A DNA stretch of 64,000 nt from Cryptomeria japonica (GCF_030272615.1 NC_081413.1:330445302-330509301); one strand, 5' to 3'. Counted from the first letter of the stretch, positions 44,740 to 57,841 are shown. The notes: a model not told the origin generated them from the letters alone. Program-made: numbers and translations.

Positions 44740-44994
44740 GATGAATATTGAAATTTAAGTCCAAGCAAATTATTTGAAAATAAATTAAGATTTTATAAAT
44801 AAAACCACTTAATTGGTTAGATTCAAATTTGATTTTTTTTTTTTTTTTAATTTGAAAAATGTGAAATGAAATTTTGAAAATAAGAATTTGAAAGTTGAGA
44901 TTTAAAAATTGGAATTTCAACAATTCAAAATTTTAGAAAAGTGATTATTCAATTTTTGAAAAATTATGCAACCTCCTAGGAAATTTAAATTTAT

Positions 44995-45690
44995 AATTAG
45001 GGCCTTGAAAGTAACCTCTTAATTTTAATTTAAAATTATCCACTAGAAGATTTGAACTTGTCCAAAGAAAATTTAATTTTTAAAATTTGGGCTTTGTTAA
45101 ATAACCTCTTAATTTTTAAAATTTAAATTTGAAATTATCCACAAGAGAATTAAATTTAAAATTAGGGTCTTGTAAAAAACCATTTAATTTAAAATTTAAA
45201 TTTGAAAATAGATCTAAGATTGGAATTTGGAATTGGAAAATGCACAAGATTAATTTAAATTCAGATATTAGGGTTTGTTTAATGAACCACTTGAATTTTA
45301 AATTTTAGATTTGAAATTAAAATTTGATCCAAGGTTGCAATTGGGAATTTGAATTTTAAATTAGCAACCAAATTTGAAGAGGGAAATTCAAAATTTAAAC
45401 AACCTACAAGCTCAATAATTTAAAAATTAGGGTTTTTTAAAAATTAACCACTTAATTTTAAAAATTAATTGTGAAATTTGACTTGTAGATGAAATTTTGA
45501 ATTTGCAAATTGAATGAATGCTCAGATCTGAAATAATTAATCCAAATTATACAAATCACAAGCTCAAATTTGAATTTAAAAATGAGGGTTTTAATGAAAT
45601 TAACATCTAAATTTTTAAAATTTGCAATGAAATAAAACTTGTAAATGAAAATTTGAATTTTAAATTGCATACACTCAGATATGAAAACAA
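44995..45690. repeat. Degenerate AT-rich tandem repeat
   Basis: Five or six diverged units, each with TTAGGG(C/T/G)(T/C)TT, then AACC(A/T)CTTAATTTTAAA, then an AAATTTGAAATT segment. It lies directly inside the 5' LTR of the minus-strand element, in the leader position. Confidence 0.5.
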
Positions 45691-45706
45691 AAATCAAAAT
45701 TAATGG

Positions 45707-46877
45707 TGTAAGGAGTCGGGTTCACCAAAATTTTAAGTGGAAAATTTGGGCTTATCAAATTCACCACGTAAAAGGGGGAAATCACTAAGCTAATTTTCAC
45801 TTGGAGGACTTTACATTAAAAAGAGGGGGATGAATCTACTAAATCCAATCTTAAATGATGCAAGAATTGAATACTAAGTAGATTGATTGTGTTTGGAATG
45901 TGTTTGACCCTCTTTTGTAAGTTGAATAAGTAAAGTGATAAAATTGAAGACAAAGTAAGTAGAAATAGTGAGCTATAGATTCAGGATTTCGTCGTGCACC
46001 TGGATTTGAGAAGTTTGACATGATTCGAAGCTACTCTACAAAATCTGCTAAAAGTTGTAGTTCCTAGACCAGGTCAACCTCCTATCGCTCCTCCAAACTT
46101 TTCGCGTGTCGAAAAGGGTTTTTCCATATCTACAAATAAAGCCCAATTCCAGAAGTACAACTGTGCACCTGCTTCTTGCACACAAAAAGAAGAGGAAAGG
46201 GGTTGGGAATAGGGGTTTGCCTAAGTCAAACCCTGATTTGGAATCAACCTTGAAAGAAATATTGCAAATGCTTGAAATAAATGATGGAAAGGTATACCTT
46301 CAATCCGCAATCGATGATGATGATGCTTTGCTTCTTAGATGTAATCACATATGTTGTAAGAAATGACATGGACATGACAAAAACCTAACACAGAAACACA
46401 TGCTTGTAGATGAATGATGTGATGTTGGTCCAATGGATAGATGAAGAATATGCAGTCTTGAAGTATGCTTGATGAAGACTTCTTGAATGCTTGATGTAGT
46501 CTCCTTGCCTTATGATTGTTATCGTGTTCTTGTGTCATCATGTTATGCCAAATGAGAGGGGAAGGCCTCCTTATATACTTGCGTGACATCAAAAAAAATA
46601 TTTTTTGACATAAACCAACATGGGGGATTTATTTCCCACTCAAATTTGAGATAGGGCCTAGGGGCCAAAATAGGTCCTGATTAGGGAGGACTAGGGACCA
46701 GGGTGCCCTAATTTAGGCTAGGATCAAGAGCTATGCAAGGTGAAAGATGAAAAAAATGAGGTTTGGTTGCATAGGAGAGGCATAAACAGGTCCTAATCGA
46801 GCATGGGGATGAGACCGATAAGGTGAGGGCCCAAAATGCGGTCAAAATTGCAAGGGGTGCAATTTTAGGACGCTACA
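45707..46877 (-). repeat. 5' LTR of the minus-strand gypsy-like element
   Basis: 1171 bp, plus strand TGTAAGGAGTCGGG...GGACGCTACA. Homologous to 39679-40832. Confidence 0.8.
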
Positions 46878-46882
46878 ACTAC
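46878..46882. repeat. Target site duplication ACTAC, right copy
   Basis: Exact repeat of 39674-39678. Confidence 0.8.
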
Positions 46883-49653
46883 TAATGTGTGATTTGCAGG
46901 GTGTCTAATTTTTTTACTCACATTTGGTTTTGGTGCTCTAAAATAAACCCATGTGTATGCAACTCACAATTCGATTTGGGATTTAAAAATGGACATGAAC
47001 TTGTTTTATGCTTAGTATAGGACACACATTGCACCTCTTTAAGGTTACTGAACTTTCGTCTATCGTGTTTGGAGCACTTGCTCATTTCATAGGGTGGACT
47101 CATAGTTACATGAAGTACCTTTCCATTCACTTTCAGGGTCATGACAATGACACTCAAATTTATTTTTGTGGTCAGGGATATCCTTTGACTTGAGATTTCA
47201 TCACCCCACAAAGGTATCTTGAATTGGGACACATTGGGGATATCGACTCTCCCAACATAATCTTGAGTGGGTTTTGTGAGCCACTATATAAATATGCTAG
47301 TTAGGCGGCTGGAGTGCTGAGTGAATTCGACATATGTGGAGGCCCCCTCTGCATCAATAAGCTCGATTAAAGCCTTAAGTGGCTTTCTTCAAGAATCCAT
47401 CATTGGATTGCTGATCCATCATAACTATACTACCAATCAAATATTTTAGCTGCCCAAAATCCCATATTTGATGGTTTAGGGAGTGAGGATCGTACCTCGT
47501 AGATACCCCTCATGTACCCATCTTGATGAGCTAGGAACTCCCTAGTTATAAGATCTTTGAATCTCCAAGGTAAGAGAATTTGGTATGCCTGAGAAGTGAG
47601 TGCCATGGCGAGGGAGCTAGTGCTACCATAATCTCTAAATGTTTGTCTCGTATGAGGTATTTTGTTGTAGGGGCTCCATCAGATGGTTTCCTCATTCAAT
47701 CCTAGGTTGGAAATTTTTTCCTCATGTCTATAATCCATTTGATGTGTTTAACCAATAAGAGTTAGTCCTTCTTGGGCCCATTTAGGCCCTTTTTCTTACG
47801 TAACTCTAATTCTTAGAGTTAGAATTAAATTCAGTTGGTCATGTTGTCTTTCATCTTTGTATGTTGTGTTTGCAAAGTCCTTCAAAAAATTTACCCAAAA
47901 CAAGGTCACCCAAACAATCACCTCAATCAAACAAGATCCCAAATGTTCAAAACAAAGTTGCTTATTTGCACCCCTTGCGATCATAGGTCAATTCCAAGTC
48001 TTTACTCTTCATCTTGCATAGTCCAATCTTAGTCCTCATATTGTCCTTGCATAATCAATAGGTCCTTACCTAGTACATCTTGCATTTGCTACTTCTTGGT
48101 CTAAGTTTAGTCTCCATCTTGTGTTGGTGTTTTCCAAATCAACAAAATGCTAGGATCTAAAAGGTAGCGAGACTTTATACTCAATCCTAACACTAGACTT
48201 GCCCAACTAATAGGAAATAAACATTTCCCCTACACTTTAGGCTCTGTAGGACCTAGGGGGTGACCCTTTTAAAAATACCTAAGGATATACTCACACATAC
48301 TCAACAGGGTATTGTTCAACAAATGATGTTTTCACCAAATTATGCCAAAAAAATATGAAATATTACTCAAAATTGGCTCAGATCTTGGGCATACTTCACT
48401 AATTTGCATAGAGAACATAATAATTATGGTAATTTATAAAACCAAATAAAAGATTATTATAGTTAAATACTTTAGAAATGCACCATGCCTTTTTATACAT
48501 TAGTGCCTAGCATTGGACCAAAGAGTCAAACATATAATAGTAAAAGAAACCCTATCAACAAATGAGATTTAACCAGTGGATTCATAACATGTTGATGCCT
48601 TGCAACAACAAATCTTTTCATATTGCCATGAAATTCTTCTTACAGATCCTTATTGGGCTCTTAAACCCACAACAGTTTATATGCATAATTTAATTCCTTC
48701 CTTGAGAGAAACATACATATACACTATACAATCACAGAAAAATTGTGATGATAAAATGGAATATCCTTGATATTTCAAGTTCATATGAAGTAAATGAGTA
48801 CAATCTGGAGACAATTTCTTGACAGTGTTACATGTAATTTTTTAAACTTTTGGTAAGTCGTTAATCTTTGTTGACTCCCCTCCTTTTCCCCCTTTGTCGT
48901 GGCTCTTCTAAGTTTCTTAACCTCTATCGCGGGGTTCTTAACTTTTAGAATTACCCGGCCACCCGACTTTCTTAGGGGAGTCTGTAGGAAGTCGATGCCA
49001 TTAGAAAGTTGGACTTGTGGTTGTCTTTGAAAGAGTTTGATGGTTGTAAACTTCCCCAATCTTCCGATCCGATATCTTTGTGTAAATGTTAGGCTCCTCT
49101 GAAGTTTTAAAGGACACCTCTGATTTCAAAACAAGGACTTTCCTGATGATATAATCTTAGGATTATTCAGTACCGTATTGGGGTGGCAAGATGAGTGATG
49201 GTAAAGATAGGTCATGATTGGGCGTCGTTGAAATTAAATAAACCTATCAAATCAAAAAGAATAACTATCTCTTGCAGCTATTTTTCGACCTCATCAACTA
49301 CCACGTCATGCACTACTTCCAGTAAAACAAATTAGGGAAAGATTTACAAAGTACCATCATTAATGGAAATTAAGCAACTAAAGACATGAAAAAGGTGGTA
49401 GCATGTGTTACTCACAGAAAACATTAAAGATAGCTAAAGGAAGGAGATTATCATGATTCGCCTGCATCAAAATGGTTTTGCCTCATGATGGTGAGTTGCC
49501 ATTTCACAACCCAGTTTTGAATTGGCCAAAGAAAGAACAAAAGGATATAGTTCGACAGTTATGATCTTTTGCATGGAAAGAACGTACCGATTTTAGTGAA
49601 TATGGGAAAGGTCGTTGTTATATTAGGAAAGATTGCAAAGCAAGCTGAAAACC
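46883..49653. other. Unassigned repeat-derived sequence
   Basis: No intact gene. 47960-48130 has repeated phrases of the kind TAGTCCTCATATTG...CTTGCATA that recur at 52755-52870 and may be leader sequence of Tat-like elements. A 92-codon minus-strand frame (48781-49059) has mixed composition (GKFTTIKLFQRQPQVQLSNG start) but no motif I recognise. Confidence 0.35.
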
Positions 49654-49914
49654 ATGAACAACACTTGCAGGACGATCTCGCAACAAGAAGAAACCTGAAT
49701 AATTGAATTTAAGGAGATGGTGCTTAAAGCTAAGAAAGACCCTCTGGTGCAGTGGGATGTTGAGGAATTGCAGGAGGATATCCTCATGGACTTGATTGTC
49801 TTTTTCTGAGCCACTGTACCCGATGAGGAAGAGTTTACAAATCTCCTTCTCACACTGATTGAAGAAGAGGAAATAGCGGAAGAGATTGACAAACAGTTTT
49901 GTGTTGTGGTTTAG
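49654..49914 (+). pseudogene. Short decayed coding segment, family unknown
   Basis: From ATG 49654 to TAG 49912-49914 is one 86-codon frame with two internal TGA stops. Between them it reads like real protein: IIEFKEMVLKAKKDPLVQWD, then VEELQEDILMDLIVFF, then ATVPDEEEFTNLLLTLIEEE. It is acidic and probably helical. It could be a remnant of a host gene or of an element-carried ORF. Confidence 0.3.
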
Positions 49915-52754
49915 ATTTTGTTGTGTAGTGGATCTTTTTTTGTTTTGAGAATGGTCACATTCAAGACCGTTATCTTTAAAAAAACTATTTCTTGAGACGG
50001 AAAATACTTGGGATTATAGTTATAAATAAGTTTATTAGTATTTTTAATGGGCCTTTTTTGGGGAAAACTTTGTTTTACTCTTAAGAGAAAATACGTCTTT
50101 AAGCACATTTTGTTTTACTGTTTTGAATATAGAAAAATTATTATTTTCTTTCAGATATTCATAATATTTGAATTATGGTGTGTGGACTCTTTTTGTTCTT
50201 TTGAATGGTTATCAGTGGATGGATTTATATTTGAAATGGTGGATGGTTCATATTTTCTGTTACTGCAAGAGTATTATCTATGAATGATATTTTGTGGTAA
50301 TCTGGTTGATTCAAAATCTAAAAAATCTAAAATTAGTGTTTTGTATCTTATGCATGTCTTTGCAAAGCTTTCTAGTTAAAATCTCTTTCCTTATTTTCTT
50401 TCAGGTTAAAAGCATTTGGTTAATTATTTGTTCATTGAATATCATATGAAGGTAGCTGCCACCTTGTAAAATAAGCAGAGAATCAGTAAGTAAATAGTTT
50501 GGTAGACTGGTTCAACTGTGGTTACATTTGTCACCTTTGTAGACATGAGAATATAGAGTTAGGTGATAAATCTATTAACCAATAGCAGTAACATTAGAAC
50601 ATTATAAACTAGCTAACATTTGCTGATAAAATCCAACTTCTAAATGTTACATGTTCAGACCATGATACAAAACTGTGCACATCTTTATTTTTTCTCTGCA
50701 AAATACCGAGTTCCAAAACCTACACAAAAAAAAAAAGGGGGAAGGAATGAGAATATATAGAATGAGAAGCTTTCATACTATTCTTTTAACTGCGATTTGT
50801 CCTTATTTTCCTTCCTTTGCTTGCAATCTACACATTCTTTCATTTTCATTTGACAATTTGTCCCTTTTGCACTTTCTTTGCCTTTTGTATTTCCTGTAAA
50901 TTATTCTTCATATGAAGGGAAAATCAAATCTGCCTATGCACTCTACCTTTATTGGCAAAATAATTCCTCTAATTTTCCCTTTGTGATAATTATTCCGTTC
51001 ATCTAAACATTATCCCTCATTTGATTTGCATATTCTTTCCTTTGTTCTATTTGCAAAAATATATTTTGTGTTTATTTTCCTTGCTTGATCCTCCCTATGA
51101 AAATATTTGTCCTGCATTTTATTGGCTCTCTTTCTTTTATTCCATATGCTACCAATTTTGTTTTTATCTTCCCCCTTATTTTCTTATTCCCATGAATGCA
51201 CTTTTCACCTCGGTAAAAACAAATATCTAATGCTTATGTGAAACCCTTTTGATTTGGGAAAAACAATTTATCTGCACTCATTTGCAATTCCCATTTATTT
51301 CACACCTTTTAGCGCAACATTTCACTTTTGTTAAATTTTACCCATTTGATTAGTGGAAGCCAATCAAAATTGCAAGTAAAAATGAGATCTCTCTTTCAAT
51401 TTGTTCATTTACAAAACATTAAAACTCTTTGGCTCTTAAAATATTTCTTATGATAATCAATATTGTGTATTGGCATTTTAGATTGGGCTTGTTGTGACTA
51501 ACTAGAAATGAGCCATTTTAATTTCTACCTTGCAATATGCATCAAAGATTTCTACCAAACACTGGAGTTTGAGCCATGTGCATTTATCTTCACAGAAAGA
51601 GCCATGTTTTTAATATTTGCAAAGGTGAAATTTCACTATTGGCTAACCAAACATCCTAGAGCCGTAAAAATTTGTAAGTGGATATGATAATTAAAATAAA
51701 ACATGGGTTTTTGTTGGATTTTCAGCAGCTCACAAATTTGGAGTACTTCCTTTGTAAACTGACCCGTCGGGGCTAATAGCGACAAAATATGAAGTTTAAA
51801 ATAATATGTCAAACGTGCTCAAAATTTGATGAAATCAAAACTAGAGACTCCTGAGACCATATCAAGACCCGTCACATTCTCCAATTTTTGAATTTTGCAA
51901 TGGGATACCAAATTCAGCTCTGAGCCTCTGTAACCTGCCCTAAAAAACTGATCAAATGACCCCATGAGGCCATGACAACTAAAGAGAAAGTAAACTAATA
52001 TATTTGGAATCATTCTGCAAAGAGGATTCTCTTAACTCTTCCTTGGTTGCAATATATTCAACCTCAAAGTTGACTACTTAGCTGTTTCTACACTAGAACC
52101 TGTCAAAACCCTGTTTCAGATCTATTTTGGATAAATAGCAAATAACATCATGAAGGTTCAGGATCCTGCATACGAGCTCATTTAGCTACAAGAATCACAA
52201 GAACCACTTGTCTTGATGAAAAAATCATTTGGGTGCAAGTTTTAAATGCTCAAAGTGAGCTCTGTTGAAAAACATTTCATTGTGCAAAGTACAGAAATTG
52301 ACAAATTACAAATGACTTGGGCTTGGAAAACATGTCAAATGAGATCATGGGAATCTAAGATCGGACAGAGGCACACAAAAATTGTAGAGAACATAGGGGA
52401 ACAAGCGGCTTCTCATGACAATCAACTAAATGCAAGACACAAGCCTCCAAAGTAGTCTACTCGGGCTCTTTTGAAAATGTGCACACAATGAACCCTTGTT
52501 GACCCCTCAAATCAAGTGCTTGAAAAACTTGTCAAATCTAACCATGGGAGGGTACAAGATGACCTATTCCATCTCTGATAAATTCTCAATACTTCCTCAA
52601 AGGCATTTTGCATGATAATCAATGGGATTCAAAAGGTAGCTCTCCAAAGTGAGCTCCTTGGGCAAAATTTTGTACGGATGTCTTTGAGTGCTGCAAGTAA
52701 ATTTTCTCAACTTGGGCCCTTAAAATTTAGAAAACTTTGGAGGTCCCAACATCT
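49915..52754. other. Unassigned AT-rich sequence
   Basis: No gene, LTR ends or coding remnant that I can support. Short frames are low-complexity and hydrophobic. Confidence 0.35.
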
Positions 52755-53636
52755 TGTATAGTCCAGTCTTAGTCTTCATATTTCCCTTGAATAGTCCGCA
52801 TTGCATTTGCATCAGTCTTCATAAGGTCTCTAGGTTATGCTTAAGTTTTCATAGTGTAAGCATAGTCGTTCCCTAGTCCCCTTTTTGCGTTTGGTGTCAA
52901 ATCCAGGTCTAACATTTTAACTTAACTCTTGCATAGTCTTAATTTTTATCAAGTCAAAACATTCTCCCAAAAGATTATTGAGTCCAAAAGACCCCAACTT
53001 TCAGTTAATCATCCTATCAATCTTGGTTCTCTTGCTCATCAGTCTAGCATAGAGAATCATTTTCCAAAATTCCAATTTGGGTCATCAACAAACTCTTAAC
53101 ATCTTTTGAATAAGTGTCTTTTACTTGGTCAATATACTGAATACCCTTTAGTTGCATTTTCATTTCCTTTAGGGAGTCCCCATAGCATGTGTTGCAATGG
53201 TCTTGTGTGGTGACAATTTCTTCCCATTTGAACAACCCAATCTTGGTCCAAATGACGATCGGGGAGAAATCATTGACAGTCTTGATAACCTTGCATGGAA
53301 TTTGAGAACAATTGTCTCCCAGTATAGAGGAGTCAAGTTTTTCATAGACGAGGAAATAAGAAAACAAGTCTGAATCCAAAGAGCACCTAAAAGAGAAATC
53401 ACTCAGTAAAGGCTTCAATGAGTTAGATTGCAACAACAACAACAACCTCCTCATCCCGATATTCAACCTCCTCATCCCAATCCTTAGTAGAGTATCAAGG
53501 TAGTTTGCATACATAGTCTTTCAAGAGTTTAGTATTGTCATCATAGTTGCACCATAATTGTCATAGGTCTTGCATTCCCAAGTCATCATAGGAGTCATTC
53601 ATGCCATTAACAAGATCATAAAGCGCTAAGCATAAG
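52755..53636 (+). other. Probable leader of Tat-like element 2
   Basis: Upstream of the gag ATG at 53637. Rich in CATAGTC/AGTCTTCAT-type phrases also seen at 47960-48130. A 156-codon minus-strand frame (53044-53514) overlaps but shows no domain. Confidence 0.35.
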
Positions 53637-55071
53637 ATGGATCCAAATAGTGACCCTTTTGTTAATCCCACGTGGAACATGAACTTATCAAGCTATCAAC
53701 ACACACAACCCCAAAGATTTGCTACATTGCCAATAAATACAAACAACACGCCTTCAATAGAAGAAACCCAATGAAACTTGACACCAGAAGAACTCAAGGT
53801 AGCTCAACAAGATCCACACGTCCTCTTGATCGTAAACACACTTATTAATAGAAATAAGGACAAATACCTCTCCCTTTTGATTCAAAATGGGGCCAAAATG
53901 TCCCCAAATGTTGACATTTCAGTAATATTGCCGCCCGAGGTAAATTTGAACCAGAATATAAATCACTCCAAACTTGACACAAAAACAAGCTGCATCTTAA
54001 AGTTCAATACCTGGTGCACTTCAAATCACACAACTGGTGGCAACCCAATCTACCATAGCTTCAACTTAGAGTTCCTAGTTAGATGCTTATGTCACAACAA
54101 GTGCCTCGAACACCTTGGTGCAAACTCAAGCAACTGTGACTCAGAATCCCATTCCCACAAGTACCTCTCAACTAGCAGTATTAGTTTCTATGGGATCTAC
54201 TTACAGTGGTTAGGATTTGAATCAAGGCTCCATCGGGATGTACGGATCCAGTCAACCCAATGTCACTACTCAATTTTCTTACTTTACAACACCCAGTGGA
54301 AGCTACAACACACAATTGCATAATCAATCAATGTTCCAATAGTCTCTAGTATACTCAAACACCAATCCTTTTGTGGGGAATACATATATGGCTAGCGCAC
54401 CATTGACTCAAATAGAGATCTTATCTCAACAAATCCAAAATCTCCAAAGCTAGATGAAAACTATGCAAACAGGAAATGAAAACAAGAGCTACACCATGGA
54501 GGATCTTCGTCCTTATCCTTTTGATAGGACTTTGTACATGCCACCCTTCCCACCACTTTTTGAAACTCCCAAGTTTGACAAATACAAAGGAAAAGGTGAT
54601 CCTCGAGATCACATCAGGGAATTATTCACTACATTTATTGAGGTGGCTCATCAAGACACATACCTGATGCACCTATTTCCCAAAAGTTCAAGAGGAACAA
54701 CACTAGAATGGTTCTCACACCTTCCACCAAAGATTTCTTCATGGGGAGAGCTAGCTGAGTTATTTATAACAAATTTCTCACACAATATAGATAATCCAAC
54801 TACTTTAATGGATTTATGTGCATCCAAACAAAGGGAAGGCAAGGAATTCATTGAATTTTTAAAAAGATGGAGATCCTTGTACTGCAAATGCCTAAGTCAT
54901 ATACCAGAAGTTGAATAGGTTGATATATTTATTGAGAATCTCATTCACCAAATCAAGTATCCACTCCAGATGCAATTTCTCAGCACCTTCAAGGAGATCA
55001 CAGAGAAATGTCTAAAGTGTGAGAAGGGTCTCGTAGAGCAAGGGGTCTTGAAAAATCACAAGGAAAGTTGA
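53637..55071 (+). pseudogene. gag: Tat/Ogre-like remnant 2: gag (broken)
   Basis: Starts ATG 53637 (MDPNSDPFVNPTWNMNLSSY); TGA at 53772-53774 probably replaces a Trp codon. The frame continues TPEELKVAQQDPHVLLIVNT, then shifts in the Gln/Thr/Ser-rich middle. The capsid part is well preserved at 54454-54918 (PKFDKYKGKGDPRDHIREL, TYLMHLFPKSSRGTTLEWFS, LAELFITNFSHNIDNPT, FIEFLKRWRSLY). TAG 54916-54918 follows, after which the frame continues in register (VDIFIENLIHQIKYPLQMQF) to about 55071. It would form the particle and bind RNA. The same domain occurs in remnant 1. Confidence 0.78.
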
Positions 55072-55251
55072 TTGACCAACAATGAAAATAAAGAAAAATC
55101 AAAATTATGATCCAAAAATAAGAATGTGACAAATGATGGAATTGTAGATGCTCGTGTGGTTAATAGAGTTCAACCAATGGTATAATTACAAGGACCGATT
55201 GAGTCCTTTGTGCCAAACAAGAATCAGTCCCAAGATAATAGTGCAACATAA

Positions 55252-55530
55252 ATGAATGCAAATGCAGTTCAGTTTGGGAATCCTAGACCTCCAAGGGTTA
55301 ATAAGCCTATAAGAAACTACACGCCACTTGGAGAACCAATTAGGTCAACTATTAAGAATTTGATACAAACCAATATGACCACTCTACCAAAAATCAAACC
55401 ATATGAACCAGGTCCTTTCAAACCATCCCGGTGGAATGATAAAGACTTTTGTGAATATCATCACACGAAAGGCCATAAAATGTCAAGTTGTTATAATCTC
55501 AAGAACTTGATACAAGATCTCATAGATTAG
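55252..55530 (+). pseudogene. gag: Tat/Ogre-like remnant 2: Gag C-terminal Cys/His region
   Basis: 92-codon frame containing FCEYHHTKGHKMSSCYNL and NLIQDLID, a CxxH...H...C nucleic-acid-binding motif matching remnant 1 (YCKFHLIKGHITNYC). The frame stops at TAG 55528-55530. It lies between the capsid part and the protease, as expected. Confidence 0.65.
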
Positions 55531-55746
55531 GGTGACATTACTGTGGATGATAATAAAGGATCTACGAATATGGATCATAATATCTTCAAGGATCATTTTA
55601 TAAACATGAAAAAGAAAGGCTTCCAGTTCAGGGACACATGACAACATTGTAAATTATACTAAGGGAGCATATGATTATACAATCAATGCAATTAGTATAG
55701 AAAATGAAATAGTAGCCACAATCACTGTCAACCCCAGGAACTGAGA

Positions 55747-56590
55747 TTGTGCAATTGCTACTCATCGATTGAGGGTCACATTGCAAGGCTACCATCAAAT
55801 CCTCCTCCCTCAATGACTAGCTATAATGTGGTAGATCAATTAAGGAAGACCCGTACACAAATTTCATTGTTCGAGCTACTTCGCATCTCCCCAAGTCACA
55901 AAGAAAACTTGGATAAAGCACTTCAAGAATCTATTGTTGCCCACAACATAGATGAGAACACCTTCCAATCCATGGTTGGAAATCTCGCTACTTCCCACAT
56001 GGCATTTACAGAACATGATGTCCCAAAAAATAGACCCATGCACAATGATCCTCTCCATCTAGATGTATTTGTTTATAAGAGAAAGGTCAGAAGGGTGTTG
56101 ATAGATGGTGGAGTGGGACTTAACATATGCACACTTAATCTGGTCAAAGCATTGGGGTACTCACAACATCATATTGATCTTACTAAAATAATAAACATCA
56201 AAGCATATGATGATGAAGAGAGCCCATCAAAGAGTGTGGTTACCTTGCCTGTACAAGTAGGACCCGTTACCACTAATGTCACATTTCAAGTCCTGGATTG
56301 AGAATTGGGATATAACATGATACTAGGTTGCCCATGGATACATGTCATGTAGGCGGTACCATCAACTTTCCACCAACGTGTTAAGTTCCCTTATAATGAC
56401 ATTGAGATCACGATACACGGTGATCCAAATCCCTTCCAACATTGCAATTATAGAGAGACAGCACAGAGAACCAAGTTCCTATCAATCAAGCAACTCCACT
56501 CACCAGACAATTAGAATCCCTAAAAATTTCAAACACACAAGCATCATCATCTCACACACCTACAACACCACCGCTTTAGATCGAGGATGA
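55747..56590 (+). pseudogene. pro: Tat/Ogre-like remnant 2: aspartic protease
   Basis: Open to TGA 56299-56301 and continuing in register beyond. The active-site motif is VLIDGGVGLNICTLNLVKAL with a D-G-G triad, a variant I associate with Tat-like plant elements. The flap side follows (VVTLPVQVGPVTTNVTFQVL) and the second conserved helix region reads YNMILGCPWIHVM, then AVPSTFHQRVKFPYND. It would cleave Gag-Pol. Stops after FQVLD and in WIHVM show decay, but the catalytic Asp is retained, unlike in remnant 1. Confidence 0.7.
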
Positions 56591-56819
56591 AGGATATGGT
56601 CAATACTCCTATTCTGAAACATTATCAGTTGGTCAATTATCTCCTAGATCCTTTGGGAGAGCCTTTCCAAATCCAAGAAGTAAAGATAAAGGGAAATAAA
56701 TAGTTTAATACTCAAATTCTTGTTCCTTCATAAGATGGGGAGAGATAAATGAATAATCCTTGGAAGAAGATGTAAACAAATGGCTTTATAAAGAAGAAGA
56801 TGACAATTCAAATATCAGA

Positions 56820-56935
56820 CTCCCTTTAGATCAATATGGCAATGACTTTAAAATATTACAAAGACATGGCTATGATGGCAAAATGGGATTGGGGGCACAA
56901 GCTCAAGGAATTATAGAACCTTTATTATCATAAAA
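56820..56935 (+). pseudogene. Tat/Ogre-like remnant 2: G-patch-like domain
   Basis: Reads LPLDQYGNDFKILQRHGYDG, then KMGLGAQAQGIIEPLLS, resembling the G-patch consensus (glycine-rich, GLG, QGI.EP). Remnant 1 has the matching DGLIGLRKEGIVEP. A G-patch downstream of protease suggests an RNA-binding accessory role. Confidence 0.5.
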
Positions 56936-57093
56936 AAAACTTTGAAAATCAAGGTTTGGGATATAATGGCTTGACAAGAAGAAGAAGAAGAATAGTTAGA
57001 CTAGATACTTTGGTTATTCAAAATCCACCAGCTTCAGCAGCCTCACCCGTAACAAGTGAGAATAAATATCCTGAATCACAGAGCTAGATTAAT

Positions 57094-57841
57094 TTGTCAA
57101 TGAGCATATTTGCACCTAAATCACATGTAAATGTAGTTACAAAAGTTGACATTACACTGACAGATGAAGCAAGTACCCATTCAACACCATCATCACCAAG
57201 CAATTCATTAATGGAAACAAACATAGCCCTAGCTAGTCACAGTAATATCATATTACGTCGGTCTCTTATCCAAACACTGAATAATATATCTATCATTGAG
57301 GAAGGATCTACAAGTCATGGGAACATCCCACTATTCATCAACATTGTTGAAACTCCTCTCTCTCCCATTGAGGAAGTTGATGAACCAAATGATGAAGGAT
57401 CAGATAGGGAGACATACATTGAAAGTGTAACTAATTCCCATGAGTATGAATTCCTATCTCTTCTTAGTTACAACACTTATACAGTGTTCAAAGCTTATGA
57501 CAATAAATCCCCTGTTGATGATGGCATTATTTATGAAGATAAATCAATAAATCCAAATTCAATCAAATATATTTATGATAGTCAATTTGCATGATATAAC
57601 TGATACCTCCTTAAAAATAAGGCAAAGATCTTTGTCTGATTCACTAGACTGGGGGAAAAAATATCAATCACATCTTGACTGATTCAAAAATGATGAAGCC
57701 ATTGCAAAATTCCTAGGTACACGGGATGTACTTCCTTATGATGATCACAAAGCCAATTTTGCAATAGATTTGGATAGGACAACATATTTAGGAGAAGAAA
57801 GTTCCTCTTCTGCAGAGGTTGAAGGAGATGAACACCCAAGT
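57094..57841 (+). pseudogene. Acidic linker region of remnant 2, cut before RT
   Basis: Open for 166 codons (57094-57594; MSMSIFAPKSHVNVVTKVDI start, acidic and Ser/Thr-rich), then continuing with breaks to EEESSSSAEVEGDEHPS-like coding. It stops abruptly where TGTAGTGCCC begins at 57842. RT, RNase H and integrase never appear. No domain recognised; probably the spacer between protease and RT. Confidence 0.5.

Larger units (their letters stand above)
39679..46877 (-). mobile_element. Minus-strand gypsy-like element with gag remnant and no pol
   Basis: 7,199 bp with direct repeats 39679-40832 and 45707-46877 flanked by ACTAC. On the minus strand the LTRs begin TGTAGC(A/G)TCCTAAAATTGC and the right one ends GGAGTC-type CTCCTTACA. 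A purine tract (ATAGGGGCTAAA, minus strand) precedes the left, i.e. 3', LTR, which agrees with the gag-like frames being on the minus strand. No RT, integrase or protease was found. About 2.4 kb between gag and 3' LTR is simple-repeat-rich and non-coding. It is best read as a large non-autonomous derivative. Confidence 0.78.

Noticed and set aside
53044-53514. 156-codon minus-strand frame
   Set aside because: Contains a repeat-driven RIGMRRLNIGMRRL stretch and no domain; it lies in the probable leader of the Tat-like remnant.
55747-56301. D-G-G protease triad as a dead active site
   Set aside because: DGG occurs in place of DTG/DSG in many plant Tat-like proteases, so it is probably a family variant.
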